This document shows, piece by piece, positions 21,880 through 33,900 of a DNA stretch of 64,000 nucleotides. Origin of the DNA: Oscheius sp. JU75 (taxonomy: Eukaryota > Nematoda > Chromadorea > Rhabditida > Rhabditidae); the NCBI GenBank assembly GCA_037178855.1, contig JASJZC010000006.1, positions 2,108,001 to 2,172,000 of the forward strand, read 5' to 3'. How positions within the stretch are numbered: position 1 is the first letter of the stretch; each line of letters opens with the position of its first letter. The notes under the pieces were generated by a model. That model had not been told where the DNA came from, did no database searches, and was given only the letters and a program-made list of their open reading frames with translations. The translations under genes were made by a program, and so were the position numbers.

Positions 21880-24504
21880 TTACAGGTAGGTTGTAGTAGC
21901 TTCTAGGGCTGGCTTCTTGTCTCCGATACTATTCGGATTGGTCCCAATGCGAGCATTTCTGCGAAACATCTTGATCAAGTCACCACGAAGAGTCCCGTTC
22001 ATGGTCATGTAGACAAGCACGGGAATGCCTGAATTTTTGAAATTTAGCCGTAGTGACGCGTCCATTGAATATCACCTATCCGTTACCGTATATGGTTTGG
22101 ATGCAAAAAGAAAGTTCCTCGACTCACCATTGATAGTCTGCCAGCAGAAGTGACTGACCAGGATGAAGTACCCGGGGACGAAGAAGAACTGCATGTAAAC
22201 GTACAGGAAAGAGCCGACGAGGTTCAGGGAACAGATAATGACGCATTGGATCATTATCTGAATACTTTGGATACATGGGTACTTTTTGAAAGCTAACAGA
22301 TCGCCGAACTTGACTGATTGTGCTCATCCCGGCCATTCCATACTTATAACCGATCACGAGAATGAGGACAATGTAGAGAAGAGCAGTGATCAGGACGACG
22401 ACAATGTTGTTGATCGTGTGCGGGATGTTGTAGAACTGAAAAATTGGTTGAATTCAGCTGGGCGAAAAGTATGTGGCTGCTGAAACCAAATGAGAGAATT
22501 ATTTCTTATTTTTTGGTGAAGTGAAACTGTGCCCTTTTTCACACAGACGGTAGGGATCGGCTCCGAAATTGTGAACAAAAGTATCATAATGGTTTTGTAC
22601 TAACTTTGAAACACAAATGTTTTGTATTCATGCGAAAACTAATTTGGCAGCTGAAAATAAACGTTAGGGACGTTCCTGAACGAGGTTTCTCTATAGTATT
22701 CTAGTGAAACACAAGTTTGGAACCACATTTTCCCTGTCACTGTTTTTAACATACCATTGCCAGTTCGGTTTCAGTTCCCAGTATAAATGGAGAGAAGAAC
22801 CAGGCCGAGAGGCTCGAGTTGAAAGAGACGGGCGGGGTGAAGAATGTGAAACAGGCCGAGTAGACTATCAGTCCCAAGATCCATCCAATCATTGCCTTTT
22901 CACCAAAAATCTTGAAACTTCACATAGAGAGAAAAAGAGACAGAGAGGCAGGGAAACAGGGACAGTATTTCTCTTACCTGTTTGGAGAAAGGACTGTCCC
23001 AGAGATCACACAGTCGATTGAGGACCAGCATAAGACAGCAGTAACAGGCCCCACACCAGATTCCTGAAAAAGTTTGGATTTTAGGAATTCTTTGAGCACA
23101 GACCAACAGCTATAGAGCCAGCAATGTAGTTGAGGTTAGGACTGGTACAGTAGTTGTTCCCAACGATAAGAAAATAGCCAGACAGCTCGGAGTTGATGAC
23201 CAAGTTCAGCATGTCCAAAAGGCCTGAATTTTTGATTTTTTTAATACGATCTTCGAGCATAGAATATTTTCATTGCAATTTTTTTCTGTATAGGTGCGAA
23301 GAGTGAAACAATAGGTTTTCTAATCATTACCTTGGAAAGCATAAGTAGTCTACGGAACTCGAGAAACAGATTACTACGCTAGAATCTCTTGTGGTTATAA
23401 GTTTCGAATAAAACGTTTTTTCGTGCCCTGGTTCCAATGCAAGCTGTTCTACGATGCTGTAAGAATTCATCATACAGGTGTCTCTCGTTTTTAAAGATGA
23501 TATATCCATATATTCTTTTGAGACAACTTCTTTTCGACCTATTTTGTTTCAAACATTGTATAATGCTGTTGGAAACGTGGGTCACTACTTAGAGGATTCT
23601 CGCGATGTTACTTACTCTATTCTTGATCGAACTTAACTTACTGCTCGACACTTTTTTGCAGAACTCTAAGTTTGCGGCTTACCGAGAATCCCCTGATACC
23701 CAACTCTCGAAATCTAAACTTTATGTAGAAGCGCCACATTTCTAGTCGAATTTCAGTTCACAAGTACTATCTCTCTAGCTAGATTGACACACTACACAAT
23801 GCTGCTCACAATGTAACAAGACTCATAAGTTCCGTATACCTATCTCTTGAGCCCAAATTTTTTTCTCTTCTTCTACTTCATACCTTCCTATTCATAGCGA
23901 TTCTGATTCAAATAATGAGAACAGATTAGTTCAGAGTCGATTATTATCGAAATGCAATGGGAACGACTGTTTCCTCAAGTTTACCGTTTACCGACCTCAT
24001 GAAATCTTCAAAGGTTATGAAACCTCTAGAGTCCATTCAATGAGTTTTTTGCAGTAAACGGATGGTTGTGATCCAAATTTTGCTATTGAGCAAAGCAGAG
24101 AGTAGTACTTATTAAACTGTTCACGGTATTGTACCATCAGTGAAACATGTCCACTCCCTAAACGAAAACGCACCCAAAATGAACATGATCTGATAACACG
24201 TGTTGCTCTTTTTTCTCTTCCACATGGCTATCATCACCGGTATGTAGATCGCCTGAACTTTCATGGTGCTTTGCATCTTATGTTCCGAACCTGGATCAGG
24301 ATTCCGTAGATCAGGAAGCCTATTCCTCTGGCCGGATTCCGCAGTGCCATGGCATGCCATTCTTCCCTGGTTCGGGTTATCACACTGAAAAAGGGTGTAT
24401 CGGGTCAACATTTTTAGGTACAATTTTTATGGAAAAAGTCCCCACCTGCAGTCATAGAAGGGAATATTCTGGGCTCTGAAGCCGTACTGAATGAACCGTT
24501 CCAT
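21880..24504 (-). CDS. SRT-class serpentine chemoreceptor (inverted paralogue, intact)
   Basis: Minus-strand paralogue of the gene at 3.2-5.7 kb. Exons: 24446-24504, 24291-24384, 24174-24252, 23104-23223, 22978-23063, 22755-22910, 22298-22435, 22128-22257, 21880-22028. These have lengths 59, 94, 79, 120, 86, 156, 138, 130 and 149 nt, identical one by one to the other copy, giving 336 residues. It keeps NIPFYDC, CYQIMFILG, WCGACYCCLMLVLNRLCDLW and YNIPHTINN. Exon 7 is almost identical to its paralogue at the DNA level, while introns 3, 4 and 6 differ. Several introns contain TGAAACA or GAGACAG filler. The frame is fully open. It is expected to be a sensory-neuron receptor with unknown ligand. 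Confidence 0.93.
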
Positions 24505-24789
24505 TCAGAAAGTGAAAGACAAGGACTACCTGAAATTCAGAATTTGAAGATCAGACCAAGGACAGCAAAACAACTACTCGACTAGGGATTAGCCTAATCG
24601 GAGAACAAAGACGCAACAGTCTAGGGCCGAGAAGGGTAAGCCTCTGTTAATGAGAAAATTTCGTACTTTTTTGTGATTATGATTTGTATTCTAAGAGAGG
24701 AGATTTGACAGGAGATTTGGAGGAAAAGGAAGTGAGCCAGAGTTCTGAGTAGTAGGAAATGACAATGACAGAGACAGAGACATTTCAGT

Positions 24790-25137
24790 CTACCAAAATT
24801 GTTTCACAGACATTATAAAAGTCAGCAAAGGCAAGAAAACATAAATTTTACTTTTCAGGATTCTATGCTCGAACAACTGTTCAGAACCTCGTGGAACCCT
24901 GTAGAAAAGCTTGGGAAACAGTGAAAATAGAATGTTTATCAGAAAGTTGAAAACAATCAGTGAGGCCGGAGATAACATGGGTTTTTGAACAATCTTTGTT
25001 TCAGAAGTTGCTCTAATATAATAGTACAGATAGCTTGAAAGCCCATATGTCTGATCCAGCCACATACTTCCAATTGTTACCAATGCAAAAGTTTTTTTGA
25101 CCCAAAAGATATAACCAGAAAAAGTGAGTTCATTCAC
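24790..25137 (-). CDS. Possible membrane-protein exon
   Basis: A 115-codon open frame with hydrophobic stretches (SGYIFWVKKTFALVTIGSMW, SLIVFNFLINILFSLFPKLF) in AT-rich DNA. It could be an exon of a multi-pass protein or receptor remnant. I found no flanking exons that join it in phase and recognise no family. A TGTTTCA motif lies inside it at 24997, which argues for caution. Confidence 0.25.
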   Translation of the reverse strand: MNELTFSGYIFWVKKTFALVTIGSMWLDQTYGLSSYLYYYIRATSETKIVQKPMLSPASLIVFNFLINILFSLFPKLFYRVPRGSEQLFEHRILKSKIYVFLPLLTFIMSVKQFW

Positions 25138-25460
25138 TGACCCACCTCATCTTTTATACCGCGTTCTGTCTATGTTTTCCAAGAAATAATTCCCCCCATA
25201 CGCTTGAGGTAATCCCTTGCTTGCTACAAACATAAACTTTTGCTTTGAAAAGGGGGATCAATAAGACCATGTCTGAGGAGTACGAATATGATGTTTTCCA
25301 GCCCATATTGCAATATATCTGATCAGAGGTTAACATTTGTGGGAACGATTCACATAAACCTCGGCATCATGTCAAACTACAAAAAGTACGCAATCACTCT
25401 GGGAAAACAAAATACCTGAAGATCAAAAGAGCAGCAAAGAATCGGAAAACTCGGAAACAG

Positions 25461-25735
25461 GGTTGGGCGAACATTCGTACGCAAATTTGCATCAAAGTGG
25501 CGTAACTCATTTCTCATTCACGGGGTTACAGATTCTGCGAAAAATAGTGTGAACACTTTGCAATTGCCGAATGGCACGAGTTACATCACTTTTTTAGGCA
25601 CATTTGCGTACGAATGTTAGCCCAACCAGGCGTCACAAACCTGGCCGAAATGTTCGCGTCGGCCAGGTTCGGCTGGGCCAGGGGCGGCCTCTGCGAGTAC
25701 ACCTGACCAGGTTTGTGATCCCTGGCTCAACCCCG
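25461..25735. mobile_element. Two adjacent small fold-back (MITE-like) elements
   Basis: Element 1 (25461-25627) has inverted ends of about 50 bp: GGTTGGGCGAACATTCGTAC at the left and its near complement at the right, with GCAAATTTGC and GTAACTC shared inside. Element 2 starts four bases on: CGTCACAAACCTGGCC (25631-25646) pairs with GACCAGGTTTGTGATC (25705-25720) around a GC-rich core of GGCCAGG repeats. Neither encodes protein. The compact inverted ends fit non-autonomous DNA transposons. Target duplications were not resolved. Confidence 0.7.
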
Positions 25736-27026
25736 GAAGGAAGGCACAACTATTGTTATTTTTTTTCGTGAAACATGAAAGTGCAGTGAGGACATTGCGG
25801 AATAATGTTTGTTAGTTTTTGTAAGGGCTTCTCTTGCTCTTGCTGCAGAATAAAAAATGAATCTCTGTATCCCAGTTCTTCTAGAACCACGTCCAAATTT
25901 TCCACCTTACGGTACGGTAACTTTTTGTAGCAACTTGTGGCTGTTTGAAATTTACCCTAGAAAAGGCTACAGAAACTGTCAAGTTTTATTCCAGATTAGA
26001 GTTGACAAGTCAAGCCAGAGCAGTTCAAGTTACAAAACGAGCATTGACAATGTGAGTCGCTCCGTCAAGAGAGTAAGCGACTGGTAGCTTTTGGGTTTGC
26101 AACAGCAGCCCGGCTAAGGAAGTGAAGACAATAGTGCTAGCGCTATTTACCTATTCACTAAAACAAAATAAAATCATCGAACAGGGACAAAGATCGCTCC
26201 CATGCCTATCCCAGACATCACTTGCCCTTCAAGGAAGCTAGATCATTAAAAAGTTCCATATTTTTTCTCTCCTTAAGAATCAAAATTGATCAACTTTTCC
26301 ATTTTTTTTTTCTAATACGCACACAAATTCTAGAACTCCACAATCTGGTAATGGTTGCAAATGGTCTTCAAAGCTTTATTTCGCTTTCCTTAGCTCAAGA
26401 TGACTTCTACGTAACATGTTTCAGTGTTGCATGAGAGGGGGGAAACATTCTGTATGCACTGTGACATGTATGGACATGTTACAATCTATACAAATTTGCT
26501 GCCAAAGAGCTCCTCGACCCCTGAACTGAGACAGAAAGAGAAAACATCGAGCCCAAAGTCTTTCACCGAAGAACTTGTTGCCTTTTCTCCTGTTGAATGT
26601 TTCACCTCTGTTACATATATCGAGAGATTTACGTGTGTACTGGTTCGTTTGCTGGGAATTCAATATTTTTACAACTATGATTAAAACTCAAAGAACTTTC
26701 ACTCAGACATCACTTCCATTTCAAGGAAATGTAAAATTCCTGCTCATCCCTCTAACAAGAAAAATGAGAGTTCAGAGATCTTCTCCCCGTCAAAACCGTA
26801 TATTATTTCCACACTCTACGTCTGTCTCTTTATGTCTATCTGTCTCCATTTCCTCCTAAACATTTATTCCCTTTCTCGACTACGACGACGACAGACGTGG
26901 CTCATTAGGATTAACATGTGCGAGACTTTCAGGTATCAGAATTTTTCTGGAATTCGATTGCAAACTTACACAGGCAGCGTGTTTGAATTCAAAGTAAAAC
27001 TTCGAAGTAGGGATTACCTACCAGTG

Positions 27027-27460
27027 ATCTAAGGTAGTCACTGTCATGCCTCAACTCTTCTCCGTAGTCCAGGACTACAAGATAAGCCCCACTGTTCAAG
27101 AGTTTCTGGGACGCAGACTCTGTCACGTCCTGGAACCCTTCTTGTTGTTGGCGTACAATAAATAAGCAGTGTTCTCCTTGATTATTTGGTTGTCCAAGAC
27201 ATCAGGTTAATCCTAGGGACTTGTTGGTTACAATCTGTCAGACCCATTGGGAGTTCTCCTGAGCACCCAGAAGTAGAAACTTGTTCCAGTACGCAGGAGC
27301 TATTGAGCCTTTGGGAAGACCGTCTGTTCTCAAATCTGCTGTAGTCAAGTCTAAACTCATTGATTGGTGACAAACAGACATACCCAAAATGAACTGCTTC
27401 TCCCCGGAACCAGCAATGACAATCACTACTACTTCATGCTCACGGCATTTTTATTGAATC
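27027..27460 (-). CDS. Minus-strand exons of an unrecognised protein
   Basis: A segment near 27166-27027 reads QQEGFQDVTESASQKLLNSG then AYLVVLDYGEELRHDSDYLR and ends at a GTAGGT donor. Further upstream (about 27460-27384) VVIVIAGSGEKQFIL precedes a GTATGT donor, and a middle segment (27366-27240) reads LPKGSIAPAYWNKFLLLGAQ. Alternating beta strands and helices resemble a VWA-type or Rossmann-like fold, but the phases were not closed and the family is a guess. A broken gene is possible. Confidence 0.35.
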
Positions 27461-27960
27461 TCGTTGAAGTTTCCGTTCCAGCTACGATCAATGAAGTACT
27501 AGAAATCTTATATTTCAACTATCCTATAAGTACCAAATCTTGTAACACATTCCATTGTAAAGAGCCTATCCGTTTTGACACTGCTGAGCCCAAGAGACGG
27601 AAAAACTGCGGCCAGCCAGATCATTTCTGCTTTGCCGACACAGCTTTTATAGTTTTTATACCCCGTAGAGATACGCAATGAACTTTTAGCTCCCTGTGAC
27701 TATGCAGCGGCTATATGGCTGTAGATTGTGAAAGTTTGGAGAAGAGGGTGAAATTGAGCGCATACATTGTTCACTGTCATATTTTTTTTGTTTCACCAAT
27801 TGCAGGTATAGTTGAGCTCTACTCCATGTATGATACGGCCATGTCAAACATAATGTAACCATTATAAAGTATTCATGAAAGTTTGTCAAAAGTTCAGGCT
27901 CGGAAAGTGCGTTGAACAAGCAATCTTTATTATGCATTTCATATGACGATGAAACAATTA

Positions 27961-30900
27961 TTATTTCGAGTAGTAGGTAAATGTGGGCAGAACGGTGTAA
28001 AGCAGTTGTTCGTAGAATTTGGCAAAATAGGGTAACCCGCCCTGAAAATTGCTCTTAAGTGACAGAGACAGCCGACTCACTTCTTCATCACTAAACCACC
28101 TATACAGCCAACGGAATCGTCGCTGCCAGCTCAACGCCGTCTCCATATAGGTGTTTATTAATGTTTGGTCATTGAGACCACTATAGCAAGACGCCAAGAT
28201 ATTGTTGACTAATATTCGGCCATTATTAGTCAGAGGAGCGTAGGCTCCTTCTCTCCTTTTCAAGGGATTCGCTACCAGTTTTTCGAGTCGCCATTCATCC
28301 TAAAAACGGTTTTTCTAGGACTTTTGAAACAATTTACATCCTCGTAGACGAAGAAACAGTCACCTTTCTCCACTAGATAGGCGTAAATTTCACTGGTTTC
28401 TGGCAAGACGATGGTTCCGTTCGGGGCTGAAACATTCGAAAAGTCTCTAATTTCACTATGTCTATTAAAACTGACTACATCCTTCAGGCTCAATTTTGAG
28501 GTGAAAAGTCGTTTTACAACATCAGCTAACACATGTCTATCCGCAATGTCACACTGCTATACAAAAAGGTTGGAAATACATCATATGGTAAACGTGCTGT
28601 CAGTTCAAATTTTGATTTTTCTTCGAGGAGGAACCTGATGGGGTTTTCTCTTTTGCAGATATTGGAAAAGTATAATGTTTTACTGTGTGAGTATAGCTCC
28701 GAGCTGTGAACAGAAACGATATCAATAATGCTGGTTTGATTTTCAATACTTTTGCAGAGAAAAGATTTCATGTTTCACTGCGTGAGGAAAGTTCCGGGTT
28801 TGTAGACTGAGCTTAGAAGTTAACCAAGGCTTCATGTTGTTTGACTAGGTTCTTGAAAACCATTTGTGTATTAATCACTTTGATAGTGCTGATAGGTAGA
28901 ATCAGGCTTTGCTTGCGGAAACTGTAGGTTGCTGGGTTTCTTCGGCAGTCTGATAGCATGAAATGAGTCAATAAAGAATAATAAAAATTCATGTTACAAA
29001 GGACGATTATAGGTGTGAATAGTTCAAAGCTCTCGATCAGCTATTGCACTTTACCGTAAAAATGTTTTTTTGAACCTTTTCATATCAAGTTTCAAGATTT
29101 CTTAAGACTTCAGAAAAGTTTTGCTCGTGAGAAAGGACGGGCTTTGTCGGAGAGAAAAAATGCCCGAAAAACAAGGTTTCAGCTTCTAACAGCACTGTCA
29201 AACTGGAGAAAATCTTATGAGAAAGACAAAGGCTGCCCAAAAACATGTTAGGTGTTTTTTTGAAAAACTGGGAGATTCATGTTTGATTGTGGGAGTAGTT
29301 CCGAACCGTGAAAAGATATCGATGACTCGTTTACACGTAAAACAAATGAATTTTAGTAGTCAAAGTCTTCTGTCCTTTTCAAACTTTTCACGGGTTCAAG
29401 ATTCAAGATTAAAGTTCAAGATTTCCGAAGACTTCATTCCGTTATGTGCTATTGGAAAAGAGTTGTGTTTCGCCCGCCCAGTAAAAGAAACTTTGGTTTT
29501 GAGAACTGTTTCGTCCTTCTTACTCAATACAAAAACTCACGATTACAAGAAGTTTTGTAGATGAAGTGCTTCGGTGATATGTTCAGTATTCGACCGGAAT
29601 CCGTCCTCATTTCGTAGTAGCCGACACTCTCATTAGGATCTCTGTGTAGCCAGGTGGTCACGGGAGCGTAGTAGGCCTGAAATTTTGCTTTGTGTTTCAA
29701 GTTTTGCGTATAACTGGCGTTTTCGTTTGCTCTGTTGGTCTAAGGAGTGTAAACCATTGAAACATGCAAAACAAGCAATTAGAGGGGAGTTCGTGGCCCG
29801 AAACAACAATAAAGGTGGCTTCGTCGTGCTTCCGTGCTCCCAGAATGATAGTGTCCCTTTCAATGATAACTTTTCTGCAATTCGCTATCCTGGTTCATTC
29901 GCATAAAGTGACCACGGAGAATACAGTTGTCAAATCATTTTTCATTCATGGGGTGAGCTCAAACTGCATTCAATATCTCGTTGTGGTTATAAGTCGTTTT
30001 CGGATTCCTTGAGAATAATTTTATTTAGTTTTAAGGATTCATTATAACTGTAAGAAACTTTCATAGGATTAAGCGCAGGTATATAAAGTGTTTAAAACAG
30101 TTCAAAAACTAGTGAAAAGAAATAGATCGTGTAATAATATTTTGTTTTTCATATTTCAAAGTAGAGCTTTACAATCGCGTGGCTAATTGAAAATGATTGG
30201 ACCGGTTAAGTCGGTTACAAAAACCTAACTTCTGCTCGTTTGATTACCGTGGTGAATGTTTTTTTACCAAAAAGAAATATTGGAGAATGGACGAGAGCCT
30301 TAAAAAATTGAATACTCCAAGTTCAGTTGTATATCCTTTCAGTGGAACATTTAACGATCACTTTTCCCGGAATGAAGTCCACATACCTCTTCATGACTAG
30401 CCGTTAATACGTAGTCTCCAATCTTCAGTTCTGTCATATTTTTCTTTCCTTCCGGTGTAATGACCCAGGTATCGGCTGTGAAGCAAGCAAAGCCAGCTCC
30501 AAACAGAGGAAGAGGATTATTGGCAGCAATGGCAGCGGCATTCTGTGCCGCTTGGGCCTGGAAAATGGTCTGTTCTTGTCTCTGTCTCTTTGCTTCTACC
30601 TGTAAAGCTGACAATTGTGCCTGTTGCTGAGCATTGAGTCCAGACTGAAGTGCCTGCATTTGAAGCGCCGAAATTTGTTGCTGTATAGCCTGCTGTTGAG
30701 CAATCTGCTGTGCTACTGAAGCTCCTTGTCTGGCTGCTTGGGCGGCAGCATTGTTCCCAGCCACGCCAGATCCCTGATTCTGATTGTTGCTGTTGGCATT
30801 GCTGTTACTGTTCGCGTTGCTGTTCCCATTGCCGTTCCCGTTTCCATTGCTGTTCCCGTCTCCATTGCCGTTACCATTGCCATTTCCCTGTCCGTCTCCG

Positions 30901-33900
30901 CCACTTCCACTCCCGCCACTGCCACTGCCACCAGCTCCACCGCCCGGAACAAAGTCCAAAGGACGCTCGAATTCCTCGAATCCGCCCTCGGCTTCTTCGG
31001 GTGTCAAGGCATGGGGAATCTGGAGAACTTCTATGAACTGTGCTTCAAAGGATTGGTATAAGCAGGCTTGATGAAACGAGAATAAGTTTCAGTTTCACTC
31101 ATTTGATTTTTTAGATACTTCATGTTTCACCCTAGGTTTATATTAAGTTTTTGAAGTCATCCATACTCTGGGTGACGTTAGTGCGGGAAAACTCACAATA
31201 TCCGACTGGAAAATGAGAGCATGGTACTGGAAGAGATCCAGCTTACATGTCGTGTCCATTTGTCTCTTTTCCGGCGAGTTCCAGATAAAGTTTCCTCGCG
31301 AGACCGTGACCTCGACTCTGGCATTGAAAGCTCCCTGGGCTGCTTTTTGAAGGGCCTAAAGTAGACGAGATTTCGCACGAAATGGGCTCGAGTTTACTCT
31401 GGTGACTCTTCTGGTATCGGCATCCGTAAAGTCAAGATTCGAAGACTCATGCAGGGTTTTGGTTATACTGTAGCGGAGGGTCTGGTTACAGCAGGTGGCA
31501 CCTGAAATACTTTACACTGGCAGAGATAGCGTAATATTTCAGATTTGAAGCTAAGTATACATTGGTCAGCGCAGTGTTTCACAGTATAGGTATAAGCAAA
31601 ACTAAAACGCTTTCTTCGGTTTTTATTTATCAGAACTTTGAAAACATAGCAGAACCAACCATCTAGTTGCGTAGTATTCTTCTCACAGCCAACGAAGGAG
31701 GTGTGTCCATTGTCGGCGAACTGATCCATTCCAATCGAGTAGTTTCCCGGCGTCCTCCAGGCCATAATGTGGTATTGGTCAGCTTTGAACTTGCAGGTAC
31801 AGTCTCCCTCGTGTTGAGAGGCAACATGGAACTCGCCGTCAGCTATGATCATCTCCAGGGGTTCGTTGATCGCCTCCTCGGCGGCCTTGCGCATTTGCTG
31901 AAGGTTTTTTTCAAATGATAAAGAAGGGGTCTGGTGAATAGTTGTTTATTTTGGGATGGACATTGAAAATCAAAATGTACTGAGCCTGAGAGAAAGATTG
32001 TGAACTTTATCTTAATTTTCTGGTTTCATTTGGTGGATACAAGGATTGTTCGTTTTCCAATCTTAGCTTTATAGGAACTGTGTAAGGCCGCGGTTTAGCT
32101 AAAAGTTGATTCTGTTACACTATGGCTTGGAAATAATGATATAGTTTTTGAGAAGAGGTCAGCATGAGACAACAATCAAATGGAACTGGGTCTGAAGAGA
32201 GAAGTACTTCATATCACTTCCTAGGAATCAGAAGTTTGGTATAGGCCGGACATTTGCATTTTTTCGTATAAATTGGTTTCACGTAATAACTACAAGATTG
32301 CCAATAAGACAGAGTGCATGCTTAGTTTTAGATAACGACAGAAAAATAATAATGTTTCTTCGGTTTTCACTGCCAGAATCAACATGGATCGTACTTTCAA
32401 AAATTCTAAAAAGGTAGGTCTGAAGTCTGAAAATACAATGTTGGTCGCGCTAGTTCAAAAATAAATCTATTTGGCCAAACAGATGCTCAGTAAACAAAAG
32501 GAATCTAGAAAGTATTCTAATTCACTTTTTGATTTCATAGAAAACAGATACGCCGATAAAATGACTCAGATTTTGGTTCACTTATTAGGTTTGCTATTAA
32601 CTTTGTGAAACTTGGAATAGACGGTTTTGCCCATTTGCTAAAGGTTTCAATATATGACTTATTAGGAAGAGTCTTGGTTCAGTTTCGGTCCTTCTGTATT
32701 GGTAATACCAAATGCAAAGAATGATCCTCTTCGTTTACTTCTCCCATTTTTCCCCTTCGCCTACTCTCCGGCCATTTCTTTGTTTCGCTTGATACCTATG
32801 AAAAGAAAAAGTTCTGATCATGAAGTTTTTGAAGGAAACAGTGCCAGAAAAACATAGGAAGCATTTACTGCTGCGAGTCAATGACTGTCTGATGCTCGAA
32901 AAGTTATTGTTTTTTTTCACGTATAGGGCAGTACTTAGAACCTTGCACGCTATATGAAGTAGACCATCAGGTTGAAAATATCTTGTCTGACGACAGACTG
33001 CCTTCAAATGATTGAAAAAAAAACATTTTTTCGAGAGAGACTGCACTGTCTTTTCCATTTTGTGATTTTATACAAAGCTTTAAGAGGAATGATGAAAAGT
33101 TGATGTATTGATCTAAACAAGTTAGTCTAACTTGTTTTTTTCCTAAACAATTTGTGTTTCACATTTTCTGTAAGAGGCATCGTACCTCTGTAATACATTC
33201 CAGAAGATTCTATACTCAACAAAAAACTAAGAAACCTGAGCAATGGTCCTCCGATCCACAGTATTGAAAGTCTCATCATCTTTCATGTTCATAACACTCC
33301 CGTGCATTGACTGGAACAGTTCCATGTGACAGCATTTCATGCCTAAAATATTTCTTTGCCATTTTTGCCCCGAAAGCCAAACCATCAGGACGGCCATGGT
33401 CACAGTGTGAGTCTTTGGGGAATCCGAGCCGATAGCCGTCCGTTTCCAGTTCAACGCCCTTATTCGGGTCAACCTGCCCGGGCAAGGCAAAAAGTGGAGT
33501 TCCAAGAGGCTCGTTGTCGGAGAGACCCGCCCAGCCGGCCTCCTCGTCCTTGTCGTACGGGTGGTACTGAAAAAAAATTGGATGTCTTATAATTGGCTTG
33601 ATTTGATAGGAATTTGCTACGTTAAAACGATTTTCCGGGTCGAAGACAATTTTTTTTCAGCTGTTCTACAGGGTTGTAGAGGAATAAGGACTAAAGTTTC
33701 GCAAAACATCGCGAAACTGAAAAATGATTTATCGAACCTTATAAGTGGAGAGAGAGTAGCACAATCAAATTTTTTCTTTGATGCAAGAGTGTATATGGGA
33801 TACACATAGCAGATTTACAGCAGAGTACTGCCATGTGGAATCGAATTGGGGAAAAAGTTCACATTTCGGTGGTGAGATCTCTCAAAATCCTGTCCTTTTT

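Noticed and set aside
30710-31071. Cys/His/Leu/Pro-rich plus-strand ORFs
   Set aside because: Antisense of the Gly/Asn-rich linker of the Hog gene.
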